Shown here: positions 57,629 to 64,000 of the stretch, one piece after another
Layout: the number at the start of each line of letters is the position of its first letter
Numbering within the stretch: the first letter of the stretch is position 1
DNA from: Thermoleophilia bacterium UBA2241
Lineage (GTDB): Bacteria; Actinomycetota; Thermoleophilia; UBA2241
DNA length: 64,000 bases
Direction: 5' to 3'
NCBI GenBank assembly: GCA_002347645.1
Contig: DDYF01000034.1
Location: 6,860 to 70,859 of the forward strand
Notes under the pieces: model-generated
Told to the model about the DNA's origin: nothing
Database searches by the model: none
What the model saw: the letters and a program-made list of their open reading frames with translations, nothing else
Made by a program: the position numbers and the translations under genes

Positions 57629-58267
57629 ATGCTCGAGCGCGTCCACTGGCTCGGTCACGATTCGTTCCGTCTCGACGGCAGCAGCGTCGTCTACATCGAC
57701 CCGTGGAAGCTGCCGCTGGGGCAGCCCACGGCGCACGTCGTCCTGGTCACGCACGACCACTACGACCACTACAGCGCCGACGACATCGCTCGCGTCGCCG
57801 GTCCCGACACGGTGGTCGTGGGCCCGTCCGCGGTGACGGCGAAGGTCCGGGGCCAGGCGACGCGCACGATCCGCCCGGGTGAGACGCTTGAAGTCAACAC
57901 CGCGACCGTAACGGCGGTGCCGGCCTACAACGTCGACAAGTTCAAGCAGCCCGGGGTCGTGTACCACTCCCGGGACGCCGGTCACGTCGGGTACATCGTC
58001 GCGATGGACGGGATGCGCATCTACCACGCCGGCGACACCGACGCGATCCCCGAGATGGAGGCCGTCGACGTGGACGTCGCGTTGCTGCCGGTCGGCGGGA
58101 CGTACACCATGACGGCCGAGGAGGCGGCGCGCGCCTGCACGATGCTCCGGACGGCAGTCGCGGTGCCCATGCACTTCGGGGACATCGTGGGCTCAAGGGA
58201 TGACGCCCGGGTCTTCGAGCGTCTGTGCACAGTGCCCGTGACCATCCTCGACCCCGAGAGAGACTGA
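57629..58267 (+). CDS. Metallo-beta-lactamase-fold hydrolase (UPF0173-like)
   Basis: A 212-residue protein; ATG 57629 follows AAGGAGGGG. It has WLGHDSFRLDGSSVVYIDPW, the metal motif VTHDHYDHYS, IYHAGDTDAI and VPMHFGDIVGS. These are the zinc-binding motifs of the MBL fold in the group of small predicted hydrolases. The substrate is unknown. It heads a run of four co-directional genes (hydrolase, cupin, two peroxiredoxin-like). Confidence 0.85.
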   Translation: MLERVHWLGHDSFRLDGSSVVYIDPWKLPLGQPTAHVVLVTHDHYDHYSADDIARVAGPDTVVVGPSAVTAKVRGQATRTIRPGETLEVNTATVTAVPAYNVDKFKQPGVVYHSRDAGHVGYIVAMDGMRIYHAGDTDAIPEMEAVDVDVALLPVGGTYTMTAEEAARACTMLRTAVAVPMHFGDIVGSRDDARVFERLCTVPVTILDPERD

Positions 58268-58304
58268 AGCGAATCGCCGGCGGCAGCCTGACGAGGAGGA
58301 TGCG

Positions 58305-58652
58305 ATGGACGTCGTTCACGCCGTGCCCACCGAGAGCCTGTCGGAGAAGCTGAGCGTCCAGCGTCTCAGCGACGTGCTGGAGCTCTCGCAGATGCGCGCC
58401 AACGTCTACACGCTTGCCGAGGGCTCCATGTTGCGGCACCTCCACCGCGAGCAGGAGGAGTTCTACCTCGTCCTCGACGGAACGGCCATGATCGACGTCG
58501 ACGAGGCGCGGTACAAGGTCGGCGAGCGCGACGCGCTCGCCGTTCCGGCCCGCGCCTGGCACAGGGTGTCCAACGTCGGCGTTGGTCCGCTCACCTTCCT
58601 CGTCGTGGCCGCTCCGCCGACGGCCGACGACGCCGAGATCGCGACCGGCTGA
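58305..58652 (+). CDS. Small cupin-domain protein
   Basis: A 115-residue single-domain cupin. ATG 58305 follows GAGGAGG. The first metal motif reads LRHLHREQEEFYLVLDG (His-x-His-type with Glu) and the second VPARAWHRVSNVG. It probably binds a metal and a small ligand; the function is unknown. It lies 37 bases after the hydrolase gene. Confidence 0.8.
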   Translation: MDVVHAVPTESLSEKLSVQRLSDVLELSQMRANVYTLAEGSMLRHLHREQEEFYLVLDGTAMIDVDEARYKVGERDALAVPARAWHRVSNVGVGPLTFLVVAAPPTADDAEIATG

Positions 58653-58677
58653 GGGGTCCCGCGGGCGCGGCCGGGTC

Positions 58678-59130
58678 ATGGTCGGCATCGACGAAGACGC
58701 TCCCTCGGTCGTGCTGGTCGCGCACGACGGGCAGGTCTTCGACCTCGGGGCTCCCGGACAGCACCTCGTCGTCTTCTTCATCGAGGACGCGAGCGGTGCG
58801 CGCAGTATCGGCCAGGCCGTGGACTTCAACGACCACCTCGCGGGGTTCAGACAGCTCGGTGTGCAGGCCGTGGGGGTCGGTATCGACCGCCCCGGACTGA
58901 TCGCCGGCCTGGCGTCGGCGCACGATCTGGGCTGTCCGCTGGTCAGTGACGCGGAGCGCACTGTCTGTCGTGCCTTCGGCGTAGTCGGCACCCGCCGTGG
59001 CCGCCCACGCGCGGCCACCTTCATGATCGACAGGTCGGGGCTCGTGAGGCGCATCTTCGCCGACGTGCCCCCATATGGGCACGCGCGGGACGTGCTGAGC
59101 GAGGCCGAGGTCATGTGGGGCGGCTACTGA
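58678..59130 (+). CDS. Peroxiredoxin-like protein with Ser at the peroxidatic position
   Basis: A 150-residue AhpC/TSA-fold protein starting at ATG 58678. It aligns without gaps over the first 43 residues with the selenoprotein downstream (both have FDLGAPG), but residue 43, Sec there and Cys in classical BCP enzymes, is Ser (DASGARSIGQAV). Its two cysteines (LGCPL, TVCRAF) are in the middle of the protein, not at the active site. It is therefore unlikely to be a normal peroxidase; a regulatory or partner role, or early decay, is possible. Confidence 0.8.
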   Translation: MVGIDEDAPSVVLVAHDGQVFDLGAPGQHLVVFFIEDASGARSIGQAVDFNDHLAGFRQLGVQAVGVGIDRPGLIAGLASAHDLGCPLVSDAERTVCRAFGVVGTRRGRPRAATFMIDRSGLVRRIFADVPPYGHARDVLSEAEVMWGGY

Positions 59131-59184
59131 CGCGGCGCCGGTCCCGCACGAGGCGATCCAGGACCCGTGAGCGAAAGGGGAGAA

Positions 59185-59634
59185 ATGCTGAAAGAGGGCG
59201 ACAAGGCGCCGGCTGTGACCGGGACGTCTTACGACGGCGCGACCTTCGACCTGGGAGCGCCTGGCAAGCCGACCGTCCTGTTCTTCTATCCGAAGGCCAA
59301 CACCGGGGGCTGAACGCTCGAAGCCGTTGAGTTCAACGGCCTGCTGGACGAGTTCGACAAGCTCGGTGTGCAGGTGGTCGGTGCGAGCGTCGACAAGCCC
59401 GCCGCCAACCAGAAGTGGGCGGTCAAGTACTCCCTACGCATGCCGCTCATCAGCGACCCGGGCGACCACGTCGTGGCGAGCGCGTTCGGCGTGGCTCGCC
59501 CGATGGTCGGTGTCGCGAAGCGCACGACCTGGCTGATCGACGCCGACGGCACCTTGCGCAAGATCTTCCCCAAGGTGACGCCGAAGGGGCACGCCGCGAA
59601 CGTGCTCGCGGCGGTCCAGGAGGTGTGGGGGTAG
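59185..59634 (+). CDS. Selenocysteine peroxiredoxin (BCP/PrxQ-like)
   Basis: A 149-residue protein read from ATG 59185 (AAAGGGGAG upstream) through an in-frame TGA at 59311-59313 to TAG at 59632. It has LFFYPKANTGG-U-TLEAVEF, where BCP peroxiredoxins have FYPKxxTPGCT; the TGA is exactly at the peroxidatic Cys (residue 43). Coding similarity continues without a break after the TGA (VVGASVDKPAANQKWAVKY, WLIDADGTLRKIF). A SECIS-like hairpin follows the TGA. There is no Cys in the protein, so it is a 1-Sec type. A standard gene caller would split it in two. Confidence 0.9.
59311..59340 (+). promoter_or_regulatory. Sec UGA codon and bacterial SECIS-like hairpin
   Basis: TGA at 59311-59313 is followed after nine bases by a perfect 7-bp stem (59323-59329 with 59334-59340) closing an AGTT loop. 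The loop begins 16 bases after the TGA and has G among its first two positions, which fits the published bacterial SECIS model. It would bind SelB for selenocysteine insertion. Confidence 0.8.
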
Positions 59635-59660
59635 CGCAGGCCGCCGACGGGGGTGCGAGC

Positions 59661-59695
59661 GGCGGCGGGGGCGGGATACGCCCGCCCCCGCCGCC
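59661..59695. terminator. Bidirectional hairpin between convergent genes
   Basis: A perfect 15-bp GC stem (59661-59675 with 59681-59695, loop ATACG) lies between the selenoprotein stop and the end of the leftward HD gene. Confidence 0.8.
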
Positions 59696-59698
59696 GTG

Positions 59699-60787
59699 TC
59701 ATGTCTCGTCGTCGAAGGGCAGACGGCCGTCGCCGCCCGGCTCGACGCCGCCCGCGACGGGCTCTCCCGCGGCGGGCGCATCGCCGACGTAGACGAAGGC
59801 CTCGAGCATCCGGCTGAAGGCAGTCCACCGGTCGCCAGCAGAGGCCGCCCGTTCGGCGTCGTCCGCCGCGGCGACGCGCGCCGTCATGTCGTCGCAGAAG
59901 TGCACGACGATGGCCTCGCGCGTCATGGGTACGACCGGGCTGCCCTTCTCCTTCTCGCCGTGGTGGGCGACGATGATGTGGCGCAACCGAGCCGACAGCT
60001 CGGCGGGGAACCCCTCGACCTCGGCTATGAGGCCGCGGACGATCTCGTGACCGAGTACGATCTCGCCGTGAAGGCGTCCGGCGTCGGTGAAGCCTGGGGC
60101 GAACGGGTCGCTGGAGTAGCTCGCGACCTTGCCCACGTCGTGCAGAAGGGCGCCCGCGACAACGAGGTCGTGATCCACGGTCGGCAGTCGCTCGGCGACG
60201 GCGGCCGCGACCTCCGCGACCACGACGGAGTGCTCGAGCAGCCCGTGACGGTACGCGTGGTGGTTGCGCACCGCCGCCGGGACGACGGCGAAGGTCCGTC
60301 CGGGTTCCCGCTGCGGGTCGAAGGCGCGCTCCAGCATCCGCCTCATGTGCGGTCCGGCGACGGCGACGACGAGCGCCTCGAGCCGCTCGCGCAGCTCATC
60401 TACGCCGATGGGCGACACCGGGATGAGCGTGGCAGGGTCGTAGTCGCCCTCCTCGAGGACGCGCAGGCGATCGACCACGAGTTGCGCCCCCCACTTCGGG
60501 TCGATCTTGTAGCGGCCGCGGACCTTCACGACCCGGCCGGGCGCCAGTGTGTCGAGCACCTCATCGGAGGGTTCGAAGTGGACGGCCTTCACCTGCCCTG
60601 ACGAGTCCAGAAGGGTCAGGTTGACCATGGTGCCGCCGTTCTTCGTCGTCCTTACGTCGCGCTCTGGGCAGACAAAGTAGCTCGTCACGGTCTGTCCGTC
60701 GACGAGGTCGGCGGCGTACGTCTTTTCGTCGGGCGCCTCGCGCCCTGCGTCGCCCGGCGCCTCGGGCCACGCGTCGCTCAATCTCAT
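59699..60787 (-). CDS. YhaM-like 3'-5' exoribonuclease (OB fold plus HD domain)
   Basis: A 362-residue protein from ATG 60787 with GGGAGG upstream. Residues 30-120 are an OB fold (FVCPERDVRTTKNGG, GRVVKVRGRYKIDPKWGAQL). Residues 170-290 are an HD domain: HHAYRHGLLEHSVVVAE, the HD pair in ALLHDVGKVASY, GHEIVRG and IVAHHGEKEKGSPVVP. This order is that of YhaM, a 3'-5' exoribonuclease. The C-terminus is a Gly/Pro-rich tail. Confidence 0.85.
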   Translation of the reverse strand: MRLSDAWPEAPGDAGREAPDEKTYAADLVDGQTVTSYFVCPERDVRTTKNGGTMVNLTLLDSSGQVKAVHFEPSDEVLDTLAPGRVVKVRGRYKIDPKWGAQLVVDRLRVLEEGDYDPATLIPVSPIGVDELRERLEALVVAVAGPHMRRMLERAFDPQREPGRTFAVVPAAVRNHHAYRHGLLEHSVVVAEVAAAVAERLPTVDHDLVVAGALLHDVGKVASYSSDPFAPGFTDAGRLHGEIVLGHEIVRGLIAEVEGFPAELSARLRHIIVAHHGEKEKGSPVVPMTREAIVVHFCDDMTARVAAADDAERAASAGDRWTAFSRMLEAFVYVGDAPAAGEPVAGGVEPGGDGRLPFDDET

Positions 60788-60876
60788 GGGGCCTCCCAGG
60801 TCGTCGGCAAGACTAGCAGACGTCGCACGGAGACCCGAGCGTCACGACGGTGACGTTCGGCGGCGGGCGGCGCCCG

Positions 60877-61152
60877 TCAGTCCTCGGCCTTGAGCCGCTC
60901 GATCTCCGCCTGCTTCTCGGCCACGGCCTTCTTGGCCTCGCGCGCCTTGGCGACGACGGCGTCGAGGCCCGCATGCGTCAGCTCGCCCTTCTCGACGAGG
61001 CCGAACACCTCGCGCCCCAGCGCTTCCATGGCCTCACTGACGTCGCCCTTGAGCGAGCGCAGCTTGACCTGCGCCGCGCCGACCTTTCCGGCGCGTTCCG
61101 CGTCACCCGCCAGGTCCTCGGCCTTGTCCTTGATGCTGTCGAAGATGCCCAT
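60877..61152 (-). CDS. Small charged helical protein
   Basis: A 91-residue protein; ATG 61152 follows TTAGGAGGGCG. It starts MGIFDSIKDKAEDLAGDAER and is Lys/Glu/Ala-rich, with a predicted coiled coil at the end (AKKAVAEKQAEIERLKAED). I do not recognise the family. It has no signal peptide. Confidence 0.8.
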   Translation of the reverse strand: MGIFDSIKDKAEDLAGDAERAGKVGAAQVKLRSLKGDVSEAMEALGREVFGLVEKGELTHAGLDAVVAKAREAKKAVAEKQAEIERLKAED

Positions 61153-61214
61153 GCGCCCTCCTAAGCTCCATGGTCCCCAATGGTTACACGTCTAGTATGC
61201 ACTTCTTGCGTCAG

Positions 61215-62375
61215 TTACGTACCCCGATCCGGCCGCCCTCGCTCGCCGCGCTCGCGCCAGGCCGCCAGCACGACCAGCAATCCGCCGGCGATGGCCACCA
61301 CGAGGACGAGCGGCAGCGCCGCGTCGGCTCTGAAGAGGACGCCGCCCAACACCGCTCCTCCAGCCATCGGAATGCCCATCATGGTGTCGAAGAGGGCGAA
61401 GCCCCACGCCAGGGGGATGTCTCCGAACGAGCGTCCGACGACCCCAGTGGCGAGGAAGCGAAAGGTGTCGTAGCCGCCGCAGAGGAACATGGCCACGGCC
61501 CAGGCGTACGGCGACCCGCCCCCCAGGAGGAGCAGGGTGCCCGCGCACATCAGGCTGAGCACGACGGCGGCTCCGGCGCGCGTGCCGCGCAGATCCGCGA
61601 TGCGACCGCTCACGGGGGTCAGTAGAGCGGTGCCGAGCGCCGTGAGTGCGGCGTAGACGCCCAGCGCCCCGTACCCTTGGCCGTGCACCACCGAGAGGTA
61701 CGGCGTCAGGAACGCTTGGCCGACGTACACGGCGAGGAAGCCGGCGAGGAAGAAGGCGACGTAGCGGCGGAAGCCTCGGTTCTCGCGGACCACGGCGGGC
61801 CGGAGCGGGGCCCGATGCTCCTGCGAGGGGATGTGGCCGATGAGTGTGGCGGCCATGGACGACGCGGCGTAGAGCACGGCGCTCAGCCAGAACACCGCGT
61901 GCATACCGTGGCGATCGGCGATGAAGCCACCGGCCAGGGGTGCGACGACGAGACCCGCCGGGTACGACGCGAACACGAGGGTGATGTTGCGCGCGACGCG
62001 CTCCGGTTCGGAGTGCAGGGTTATGTACGACTTGAAGGCGGGGTTGTTGGCCATGGCGAGGCCGGAGAGGATCAGCCCGGGGACCAGCCACTGCCAGGAC
62101 GGCGCCAGCGCGAAGCAGACGGCTGCGGCGACGGGGAGCCACCACACGACGACGATCACCGTCTTGAGCCGGAAGTGCTGGGCTGCCCACGCCCCGGGGA
62201 TGTTGCCCGCGGCGATGCAGGCAAGCATCACGGCGTTCAGCACGCCGATGGTCGCCCGCGAGGCCCCGAGGTCCATCGCGTAGACGAACAGGAGCTGCAG
62301 GTAGAGGCCGATGCCCAGCCCGTACAGCAGGTTGGCGGCGCTGAGCAATCGCAGGTCGCGGTCGAGTCGGGGCAC
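61215..62375 (-). CDS. MFS transporter
   Basis: A 386-residue protein with about twelve membrane helices. GTG 62375 is chosen because GGAGG lies just upstream and the first helix follows (LLSAANLLYGLGIGLYLQLL); the longer upstream frame is not membrane-like. It has MFS features such as ADRHGMHAVFWLSAVLY and PVSGRIADLRGTRAG. The substrate is unknown. It is convergent with no gene and divergent from the DUF1385 gene. Confidence 0.85.
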   Translation of the reverse strand: MPRLDRDLRLLSAANLLYGLGIGLYLQLLFVYAMDLGASRATIGVLNAVMLACIAAGNIPGAWAAQHFRLKTVIVVVWWLPVAAAVCFALAPSWQWLVPGLILSGLAMANNPAFKSYITLHSEPERVARNITLVFASYPAGLVVAPLAGGFIADRHGMHAVFWLSAVLYAASSMAATLIGHIPSQEHRAPLRPAVVRENRGFRRYVAFFLAGFLAVYVGQAFLTPYLSVVHGQGYGALGVYAALTALGTALLTPVSGRIADLRGTRAGAAVVLSLMCAGTLLLLGGGSPYAWAVAMFLCGGYDTFRFLATGVVGRSFGDIPLAWGFALFDTMMGIPMAGGAVLGGVLFRADAALPLVLVVAIAGGLLVVLAAWRERGERGRPDRGT

Positions 62376-62595
62376 GGGCCTCCCGGAGGGACGGGCGGGA
62401 CGGTCAGATTCTACGGCGCCCGTCGGGGGGGCCGCGACTCGGTAGCCGTGCGCGGCGCAGGGCTGCAGGTCGCCGTGTGCGCCGCACGCACCGGCTTTGG
62501 GCGCGCCTGAGGGGACGAGTGCTCGCCCGGCCGGTGGAGAACGGGCGCCTGATGCGGCAAGCTGTACGCGAAGGCGAAGGGGACGGTGATGCGCG

Positions 62596-63498
62596 ATGAG
62601 CGAAGAAAGGGGACCGGCCGGCGACGACGCCCGCGAGCGCGTCGAAGCGCCGGCAGACGACGAGGTGACAATGCCGCTCGGAGGCATGGCTCTGCGCGAC
62701 GGCGTGCTCCTGCAGAGCCCGGGTTTCTGGGCCGCAGCCGTGCGCACCGACGAAGGCGGTATCCGCGTCGTTTCGGGGCGCAGACCGCGCGTCCCCGGGC
62801 GTCGGGCGTTGAGCGCCGTGCCGCTGGCACGCGGCCTCGTGCGCCTGGGTGAGTCCCTCGCTGTGCTGCCCGCGGTGCGTCGTGCCACGGGCGCACCTGT
62901 GCTGCCGCAGGAGGACCCACGGCTGCTGGCGGCGACGCTCGGAGGCGCTGCCGCCACCGTGGCGCTGCGCCGCGGTGGCGCCCGGGCGCCCATCGCCCGT
63001 GAGGTGGCGGTCGCCGGCGTCGCGCTGCTGCCCGTCTTTCTCGCGATGCGCGACTCGAAGCTGGCGCGGTACCACGGCGCGGAGCACAAGAGCATCGCCG
63101 CCTTCGAGGCGGCGATGCGCGGCGAAGCGCCGAACGGCGTGGACGCGGCTCAGGGGGCGGCCCGCGAGCACGAGCGCTGCGGCACCAACCTCATGGCGCC
63201 GCTCGTCGCGACCAACCTTGCGGCGGGCCTCGCCCTTCGGGCGGCCGGCAAGGAACGCCAACCGCTCGCGACGCTTCTCGCAAGTCTCGTCTCGTTGGGT
63301 ACCGCGATGGAGGTCTTCTCCTGGATGTCCCGGCACCGGGAGCACCCGCTCGCGGGAGTGCTTGGGCGGCCGGGGGTCGAGCTCCAGCGCCTGTTCACGA
63401 CGAGCGAGCCCACGAAGGACCAGCTCGACGTGGCGCACGCCGCATTGCAGGAGCTCCTGCGGCTGGAGGGCCGGGCGCCCCGCGCAGTGACGGCGTGA
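62596..63498 (+). CDS. DUF1385-family membrane protein
   Basis: A 300-residue protein from ATG 62596, with GAAGGGGA further upstream. It has the family motifs PLGGMALRDGVLLQSPGFWA, YHGAEHKSIAAFEAA and HERCGTNLMAPL, with two or three membrane helices between. DUF1385 proteins are of unknown function; the conserved H...E.H and HxRCGT motifs suggest metal binding. Confidence 0.85.
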   Translation: MSEERGPAGDDARERVEAPADDEVTMPLGGMALRDGVLLQSPGFWAAAVRTDEGGIRVVSGRRPRVPGRRALSAVPLARGLVRLGESLAVLPAVRRATGAPVLPQEDPRLLAATLGGAAATVALRRGGARAPIAREVAVAGVALLPVFLAMRDSKLARYHGAEHKSIAAFEAAMRGEAPNGVDAAQGAAREHERCGTNLMAPLVATNLAAGLALRAAGKERQPLATLLASLVSLGTAMEVFSWMSRHREHPLAGVLGRPGVELQRLFTTSEPTKDQLDVAHAALQELLRLEGRAPRAVTA

Positions 63499-63581
63499 GG
63501 TTGGGGGAGTCGAGCCAGGCTGCCGGCCGCCGGGGACCGTCTTTTGTGCCGGTCGCGGCGCTCGCCCGCAGAGACGGCCGC

Positions 63582-64000
63582 TCAGTCGGCGGGCCGGCGC
63601 TCGGCGAGCCTCTTGGCGCGCCGTCGCCGTGCCGCCTCGAACCATTCCTTCTGCTGCGCGCTGCGTGGCGTCAGCCGGGGGACCTCGATGGTCTCCCCGT
63701 CGTCGCCGAGGGCCACGAAGACGAGGTAGGCCGACGCGCAGTGGGTGATCACGCCCGTCGTCAGGTCCTCCGCCTCGACCCGGACACCGACCTCGATCGA
63801 CTTCGTGCCTGTGTAGTTGATGTTCGCCTTGAGTGTGACGAGGTTGCCGATCTGCACCGGGTAGAGGAAGTCGATACGGTCGATGGCGGCGGTGACGACG
63901 CGCGTGCGACAGAACCGGAAGGCGCAGGTGCCCGCCGCCTCGTCGATGAGCTTCATGATCACGCCACCGTGGATGTTGCCCATGAAGTTGGCGTCGGCCG
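63582..64000 (-). CDS. Acyl-CoA thioesterase, hot-dog fold, N-terminus outside window
   Basis: At least 139 residues; the frame continues to the window edge (ADANFMGNIHGGVIMKLIDE), so the true start lies outside. GNIHGGVIMKLIDEAAG is the helix of the BACH/YciA-type hot-dog thioesterase, followed by IDFLYPVQIGNLVTLKANIN and CASAYLVFVALGDDG. It hydrolyses acyl-CoA esters. The C-terminal 35 residues are basic. Confidence 0.88.
   Translation of the reverse strand, partial: ADANFMGNIHGGVIMKLIDEAAGTCAFRFCRTRVVTAAIDRIDFLYPVQIGNLVTLKANINYTGTKSIEVGVRVEAEDLTTGVITHCASAYLVFVALGDDGETIEVPRLTPRSAQQKEWFEAARRRRAKRLAERRPAD

Noticed and set aside
59115..59330. A short frame ending near the start of the selenoprotein, and a separate frame from 59368
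   Set aside because: The first is in another frame; the second is only the C-terminal part of the peroxiredoxin after the Sec TGA. Both are replaced by the single gene 59185-59634.

Overview
The window is GC-rich, densely packed DNA with many GTG and TTG starts and stop/start overlaps. Several genes seem to have leaderless promoters: a TAnnnT -10 box 6-8 nt before the start codon. This style, together with KorAB-type ferredoxin oxidoreductase, a CooS-family protein and a selenocysteine peroxiredoxin, suggests an anaerobic or microaerobic high-GC lineage, most likely an uncultured Actinobacteriota (Thermoleophilia/Coriobacteriia-like). That placement is inference. I saw no rRNA, tRNA, CRISPR array, integrase or insertion sequence.

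Left edge to 28.3 kb: after the start of rlmL comes a large accessory region. A minus-strand operon holds a ClpC-like unfoldase with a shortened M domain, an FHA/zinc-ribbon protein and a YbjN/CesT-like chaperone. Around it lie TPR proteins, four soluble WD40 proteins, an ASK1-like TRAFs-binding protein with an MPFG N-domain, a Cys-rich protein, and five copies of an unrecognised ~120-residue family (one decayed). A five-gene plus-strand operon (18.5-28.3 kb) follows: DUF4062-NACHT ATPase, PfkB-like/AAA+ fusion, SLOG nucleotide sensor, membrane TrkA-N/RyR protein, and a polytopic membrane beta-propeller. The NACHT protein stops, and three WD40 proteins begin, at the linker that is continuous in single-chain DUF4062-NACHT-WD40 (TEP1/NPHP3-like) proteins. 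I read this as a split STAND system: one ATPase with exchangeable WD40 sensors, coupled to SLOG/RyR signalling and a membrane output. Its function (anti-phage, stress or other) is not shown by the sequence.

28.4-36.8 kb, redox region: a ferredoxin-cooS pair diverges from korA-korB. Two perfect TTGAC-N4-GTCAA boxes lie between them, and a leaderless Crp/Fnr regulator with the matching E-x-x-S-R helix lies nearby. The CooS protein has Glu in place of one conserved C-cluster Cys, so it is probably a hybrid-cluster enzyme and not a CO dehydrogenase. A NapH/NapG-like polyferredoxin and a small helical protein follow.

36.8-50.3 kb: methylmalonate-semialdehyde dehydrogenase with a divergent TetR regulator, a complete peptide ABC transporter with two binding proteins, then an NlpC/P60-like protein, a dipeptide epimerase and a beta-lactamase-fold hydrolase. 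This looks like uptake and salvage of peptides, possibly from peptidoglycan.

50.3-64 kb, mostly housekeeping: fabI, an ECF sigma/anti-sigma pair, murB, metY-metX-metW, a cold-shock protein, a metallo-beta-lactamase-fold hydrolase, a cupin, a Ser-substituted peroxiredoxin next to a selenocysteine peroxiredoxin with a SECIS-like hairpin, a YhaM-like nuclease, a small helical protein, an MFS transporter, a DUF1385 protein and a truncated acyl-CoA thioesterase.
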